From: Bartonella callosciuri
Lineage (GTDB): Bacteria; Pseudomonadota; Alphaproteobacteria; Rhizobiales; Rhizobiaceae
Length of the DNA: 64,000 nucleotides
Reading direction: 5' to 3'
Assembly (NCBI RefSeq): GCF_014203215.1
Contig: NZ_JACHIM010000001.1
Span: forward strand, 124,001 to 188,000
Under the pieces are notes generated by a model. The model had not been told where the DNA came from. It ran no database searches and saw nothing but the letters and a program-made list of their open reading frames with translations. The position numbers and the translations under genes are program-made. Positions 60,475 through 64,000 of this stretch are shown here, piece after piece; position 1 is the stretch's first letter, and each line of letters begins with the position of its first letter.

Positions 60475-61608
60475 ATGCAATTAAAAAAAATCTTTACTAC
60501 GCTTGCAGCTATCATGGCATTTGTTGCGAATGTCCATGCAGATGAACCTATCAAAATTGGCGTTTACCTTCCATTAAGTGGTCAAAATGCATTTGGAGGT
60601 CAGCTTGAACTTAGAGGCATAGAATTAGCACATAAAAAAATCCCAGAAATATTGGGGCGTAAAGTGGAGCTTATCATTATCGATAACAAGTCTGATAAAG
60701 TAGAAGCTGCTAATGCTGTTATGCGTTTAACTGCCCGTGAAAAAGTTAATGGAATCATCGGTAGTTATGGTTCTTCACTCTCGTTAGCTGGTGGAGAAAT
60801 ATCGGAAAAGGAAAAGACTCCAACTGTTGCAACTTCCTCAACAAACCCGCTTGTTACACAGGGAAAAAAATATTATTTTCGCCCTTGCTTCATTGATTCC
60901 TATCAAGGTAAAGGAATCGCAATTTATGCAATTCAAAATTTACACGTAAAAAAAGCAGCTGTACTCAAGGATATATCCAGCGATTACGCAATCGGTCTCG
61001 CAAATTATTTCACGCGTGCTTTTAAAAAACTAGGTGGTGAGGTTGTCTCAAATTTCAACTATAATTCTGGGGATCAGGATTTTTCAGCTGTTCTCACACA
61101 AATTATCGCACAAAAACCTGATATTTTGTTTATTCCATCCTATTTTTCTGAAGGCGCTATTATTATGAAACAAGCGCGTGAACTAGGTGCAAAGTTTCAA
61201 ATTATGGGTGGGGATGCTATGGATAATCCAGAAACCGTTAAAATTGCAGGAAAAGCTGCAGAAGGCTTTTTACATACAACACTTCCCTACAGTGAAAGTA
61301 TGCCGAATATGTCAGCAGCTGCACAGGAGTTTACAGATGAATGGAGAGCAACTTATCCTGATCAGGAGCCAAACATCAATTCTGTTTTGGGATATACGAG
61401 TTATATGATGTTCATGAAAGCTATCGAAAACGCTGGCAGTGCTGATCGTGAAAAGATTACTACCGCACTTAATAAGTTAAAAGATTTTCAAACACCCTTT
61501 GGTGATATGTCTATGGACGAAAATCATAACCCTAAAATTCCTATTGGTGTAATTCAAATAAAAGATGGAAAACGTGTCTATTTAGATAACGTTAAACCCG
61601 CTTTTTAG
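60475..61608 (+). CDS. Branched-chain amino acid ABC transporter substrate-binding protein
   Basis: 377 residues from ATG 60475 (GAGAGAAAG upstream); the frame is open 21 codons further but those lack a signal. MQLKKIFTTLAAIMAFVANVH-type sequence (cleavage after VHA) is a Sec signal. The mature part, beginning DEPIKIGVYLPLSGQNAFGG, is a Leu/Ile/Val-binding type periplasmic protein (PBP type I), with GIIGSYGSSLSLAGGEI as ligand loop. Ligand specificity within this family is variable. It heads a livJ-livH-livM-livG operon. Confidence 0.9.
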   Translation: MQLKKIFTTLAAIMAFVANVHADEPIKIGVYLPLSGQNAFGGQLELRGIELAHKKIPEILGRKVELIIIDNKSDKVEAANAVMRLTAREKVNGIIGSYGSSLSLAGGEISEKEKTPTVATSSTNPLVTQGKKYYFRPCFIDSYQGKGIAIYAIQNLHVKKAAVLKDISSDYAIGLANYFTRAFKKLGGEVVSNFNYNSGDQDFSAVLTQIIAQKPDILFIPSYFSEGAIIMKQARELGAKFQIMGGDAMDNPETVKIAGKAAEGFLHTTLPYSESMPNMSAAAQEFTDEWRATYPDQEPNINSVLGYTSYMMFMKAIENAGSADREKITTALNKLKDFQTPFGDMSMDENHNPKIPIGVIQIKDGKRVYLDNVKPAF

Positions 61609-61642
61609 AAAGTCGTAATTTTTGCTAATCTAAATACAAGAA

Positions 61643-61667
61643 TTGGTTAAGATTTCTTCTTAACCGA
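61643..61667 (+). promoter_or_regulatory. Hairpin between livJ and livH
   Basis: GGTTAAGA (61645-61652) and TCTTAACC (61658-61665) form a perfect 8-bp stem with a 5-base loop, extendable by two pairs. No T run follows, so it may slow transcription or protect the 3' end of the binding-protein message. Confidence 0.5.
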
Positions 61668-61684
61668 AATCTGAATCTCCTTAT

Positions 61685-61728
61685 TTTATCCTGTATGATT
61701 AATAAATTTATCCTGTATGATTAATAAA
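61685..61728 (+). repeat. Perfect tandem duplication of 22 bases
   Basis: A 22-mer beginning TTTATCCTGTATGATTAA occurs twice without spacer at 61685-61706 and 61707-61728, ending two bases before the livH ribosome binding region. Confidence 0.95.
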
Positions 61729-61744
61729 TGTGGAAGGACGAGAG

Positions 61745-62821
61745 ATGAGCACTGAAATGTTCATCCAGTATTTTTTTAATGCACTGGCATTGGGATCTCT
61801 TTATGGGCTTATCGCTATTGGTTACACAATGGTCTATGGTATATTGAGACTCATTAATTTTGCTCACGGTGATATCTTTATGCTAGGAGCATATTTTGTT
61901 TTTTTTTCCACAATTAGCTTTATACCTGCTTGGGCTGCGATTCTTCTTTTGTTCCTGGCTGTTCTTATTTATTATTTGGTGTTTATAGGATTCAAAAAAC
62001 GCCCTCCAACTTTTTGGATTGCTGTTTTTTTTATTCTTTTTTTAGGATTGATTTATTATGTTAAAATTGCTCCACAAAACTTTACACCAATTTGGGTACT
62101 AGCCCTTTGTTTTTCAATTTTTATCACAAGTGCAGTAGGAATTACTGTTGATCAGTTTGCTTATAAACCTCTGCGTCATGCTCCGCGCATCTCAGCGCTC
62201 ATCGGTGCAATAGGAGTTTCTTTTTTTATTGAAAATCTTGCTACTGTACTCTTCAGTGGTGTTCCAAAAGGTGTGAAACAACCCGATTTTATTGTAACTC
62301 CAATTTTATGGCATTTGCGGGAAAACTCCGATGGATTGATTAGAATTGCTCCTATGTCTCTGATTGTTCCCACTGTTTCGTTTATTCTTATTGTTTTACT
62401 GCTTTGGATTATCCATAAGACAAAACCTGGACTTGCTATGCGTGCAATCTCATATGATATTGAAACCACGCGTTTGATGGGAGTTTCTGTCAATAAAGTT
62501 ATTGCATCTACATTTGGCGTGGGTTCAGCGTTGGCTGCTATAGCGGGCATTATGTGGTCTTTACGCTATCCTCAAATTCATCCTTATATGGGTGTTCTTC
62601 CTGGCCTCAAAGCATTTATCGCTGCCGTTATTGGAGGGATTGGTTCAATTCCAGGAGCAATGTTAGGAGGATTGTTACTAGGGTTTATTGAAGTTATGAT
62701 TATTGCATTTTTTCCTGCTCTCTCTGGATATCGAGATGCTTTCGCTTTTATTTTATTAATTCTGATTTTATTGCTAATGCCCACCGGGCTAATGGGCAAA
62801 AAAAACCAGGAGAAAATCTAA
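61745..62821 (+). CDS. livH: Branched-chain amino acid ABC transporter permease LivH
   Basis: 358 residues from ATG 61745, with GGAAGG upstream; an in-frame GTG at 61730 begins too early. N-terminal GSLYGLIAIGYTMVYGILRLINFAHGD is the LivH signature, and GLKAFIAAVIGGIGSIPGAMLGG the permease loop. Residues about 60-125 are an extra hydrophobic part (FKKRPPTFWIAVFFILFLG...) beyond the usual about 300-residue permease. It pairs with LivM in the inner membrane. livM starts in its stop codon (TAATG). Confidence 0.93.
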   Translation: MSTEMFIQYFFNALALGSLYGLIAIGYTMVYGILRLINFAHGDIFMLGAYFVFFSTISFIPAWAAILLLFLAVLIYYLVFIGFKKRPPTFWIAVFFILFLGLIYYVKIAPQNFTPIWVLALCFSIFITSAVGITVDQFAYKPLRHAPRISALIGAIGVSFFIENLATVLFSGVPKGVKQPDFIVTPILWHLRENSDGLIRIAPMSLIVPTVSFILIVLLLWIIHKTKPGLAMRAISYDIETTRLMGVSVNKVIASTFGVGSALAAIAGIMWSLRYPQIHPYMGVLPGLKAFIAAVIGGIGSIPGAMLGGLLLGFIEVMIIAFFPALSGYRDAFAFILLILILLLMPTGLMGKKNQEKI

Positions 62822-63879
62822 TGGCAAAATCAGTAACAGTTTTTCTATCCTGTATCAGCATTTTAATTCTTATCGGTTTTTTATTTTATGCTGATAACCA
62901 TTTTAATGATTACACACTCCGTGTTATCAACCTGATTGCTATCAATGCGATCTTGGCAATTTCTCTTAATTTGATTTATGGTTTTACAGGTATGTTTTCT
63001 CTTGGACATGCTGGCTTCATGGCCATTGGTGCTTATGTCTGTGCGATTTTACTCCTTTCCCCTGAACAAAAAGAAATGATGTGGATCCTCGAACCTATAG
63101 CTGAACCGTTAAATCATCTGCAATTACCTTTTTTTGTGGCTGTTGTTGTAAGTGGTCTGTGTGCTGCAGTTGTTGGTTTATTGATTGCTCTGCCTATCTT
63201 ACGTCTTGGGGGTGATTATCTTGGAATTGCAACATTAGGGTTTGCAGAAATCATTCGTATTGTCATTACGAACACTACATCCTTAACAAATGGTTCTTTA
63301 GGAATCAAAGGGATACCTCAAAATGCGACATTATGGTGGAACTATGGTTGGTTAGCATTTACAGTTATCTTTATTGTTCTTTTACTACGAAGCAATACTG
63401 GTAATGTGTTGCGTGCTATTCGTGATGATGAAATTGCCGCGAAAACAATGGGAGTGAACGCTTTTTTCTATCGTAGCTTTTCTTTTACTGTTGGGGCATT
63501 TTTTGCAGGTATCGGAGGAGCATTGATGGCTGCTCTTATTTCAACAATCGACCCAAAAATGTTTAACTTCCTTCTAACTTTTAATATTTTGATGGTTGTT
63601 GTTGCGGGTGGTCTTGGTTCAATTACAGGGAGTATTATTGGGAGTATTATTATTACAGTTATGCTTGAGTGGCTGCGTATTATTGAAAGTCCATGGGACT
63701 TAGGTTTTATGCATATTCCAGAAACACCAGGACTCCGTATGGTTATTTTTTCTCTTTTATTGCTCGTAATTATCCTATTTTGGAGAAAAGGTTTGTTAGG
63801 GCAACGTGAATTCTCGTGGAATGGGATTTACAATTTTTTGACGCGTCAGAAGCTTTCTAATAGCGAGGGAAAGCTATGA
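62821..63879 (+). CDS. livM: Branched-chain amino acid ABC transporter permease LivM
   Basis: 352 residues with about nine membrane segments. Family motifs are NLIYGFTGMFSLGHAGFMAIGAY-like (LNLIYGFTGMFSLGHAGFM), LRLGGDYLGIATLGFAEIIR and RAIRDDEIAAKTMGVN. The ATG shares one base with the livH stop, and its own TGA overlaps the livG ATG, so the operon is tightly coupled. Confidence 0.94.
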   Translation: MAKSVTVFLSCISILILIGFLFYADNHFNDYTLRVINLIAINAILAISLNLIYGFTGMFSLGHAGFMAIGAYVCAILLLSPEQKEMMWILEPIAEPLNHLQLPFFVAVVVSGLCAAVVGLLIALPILRLGGDYLGIATLGFAEIIRIVITNTTSLTNGSLGIKGIPQNATLWWNYGWLAFTVIFIVLLLRSNTGNVLRAIRDDEIAAKTMGVNAFFYRSFSFTVGAFFAGIGGALMAALISTIDPKMFNFLLTFNILMVVVAGGLGSITGSIIGSIIITVMLEWLRIIESPWDLGFMHIPETPGLRMVIFSLLLLVIILFWRKGLLGQREFSWNGIYNFLTRQKLSNSEGKL

Positions 63880-64000
63880 ATGATACCCTTCTTTCACTCA
63901 ATGATATTGTGATGCGTTTTGGCGGATTGATTGCTGTAAATAACATCAATATGACTATAAAACGAGGAACAATTACTGGATTAATTGGTCCTAATGGTGC
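63876..64000 (+). CDS. livG: Branched-chain amino acid ABC transporter ATP-binding protein LivG (3' truncated)
   Basis: The first 41 codons are in the window, beginning MNDTLLSLNDIVMRFGGLIA, and ending just inside the Walker A motif (GLIGPNGA). It starts as ATGA overlap with the livM stop. The rest of the gene, and presumably livF, lie beyond the end. Confidence 0.92.
   Translation, partial: MNDTLLSLNDIVMRFGGLIAVNNINMTIKRGTITGLIGPNG

Overview
This 64 kb window is a chromosomal segment of a low-GC alphaproteobacterium of the order Hyphomicrobiales (Rhizobiales), almost certainly Bartonella. The reasons are: AT-rich long intergenic spacers between compact rhizobial-type operons; rhizobial markers such as phosphatidylcholine synthase, NrdR next to a riboflavin cluster, DUF3126, DUF6163 and PHA-independent lipid genes; many decayed genes; and a locus at 20.0-21.0 kb that has the layout of the Bartonella-specific Brt small RNA followed by a helix-turn-helix 'trp' gene. 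The species is not determined.

Left part (0-19.2 kb): a polysaccharide co-polymerase with a ruined kinase domain, ctaA, argC, then a vitamin/one-carbon operon glyA-nrdR-ribD-ribE-ribH-nusB ending in a good terminator. bamE faces it. The lipid operon yceD-plsX-fabH-ihfA-merR follows, then thrS, yidD with a NifU-like scaffold gene, folE, tRNA-Leu(GAG) and a lipoprotein esterase.

Middle (19.2-36.5 kb): the accessory-looking part. It holds an unknown coiled-coil protein, the Brt-like RNA with a frameshifted HTH gene, tRNA-Thr, accBC, a DsbA-like oxidoreductase, glpD, dusA, an isolated cobT, an Lrp/AsnC pseudogene, a DNA glycosylase, a secreted SNase-like nuclease, rpmG, about 1 kb of degraded sequence with a perfect long palindrome, sodC, and an overlapping pair encoding a small secreted PepSY-like protein and a glycine-rich membrane protein.

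Right part (35-64 kb): ubiH-like, pcs, a crotonase, a DUF6163 protein, an extremely AT-rich spacer, the operon tmk-holB-metG-tatD-MBL hydrolase (minus strand), a D,D-carboxypeptidase-like protein that lacks two of its three active-site motifs, rlpA, tRNA-Lys, lexA, rimO, ttcA, rpsD, murI, a TrmJ-like methyltransferase, sfsA-map-radC, DUF3126, an alpha/beta hydrolase with DUF192 protein, a double cold-shock protein and the start of a branched-chain amino acid ABC transporter operon livJ-livH-livM-livG that runs off the window.

I found no CRISPR array, rRNA, insertion sequence or intact prophage. The strongest leads are the Brt-like RNA locus with alternative 3' structures, the inactive-looking PBP, the LexA scissile-bond substitution and several structured intergenic palindromes.
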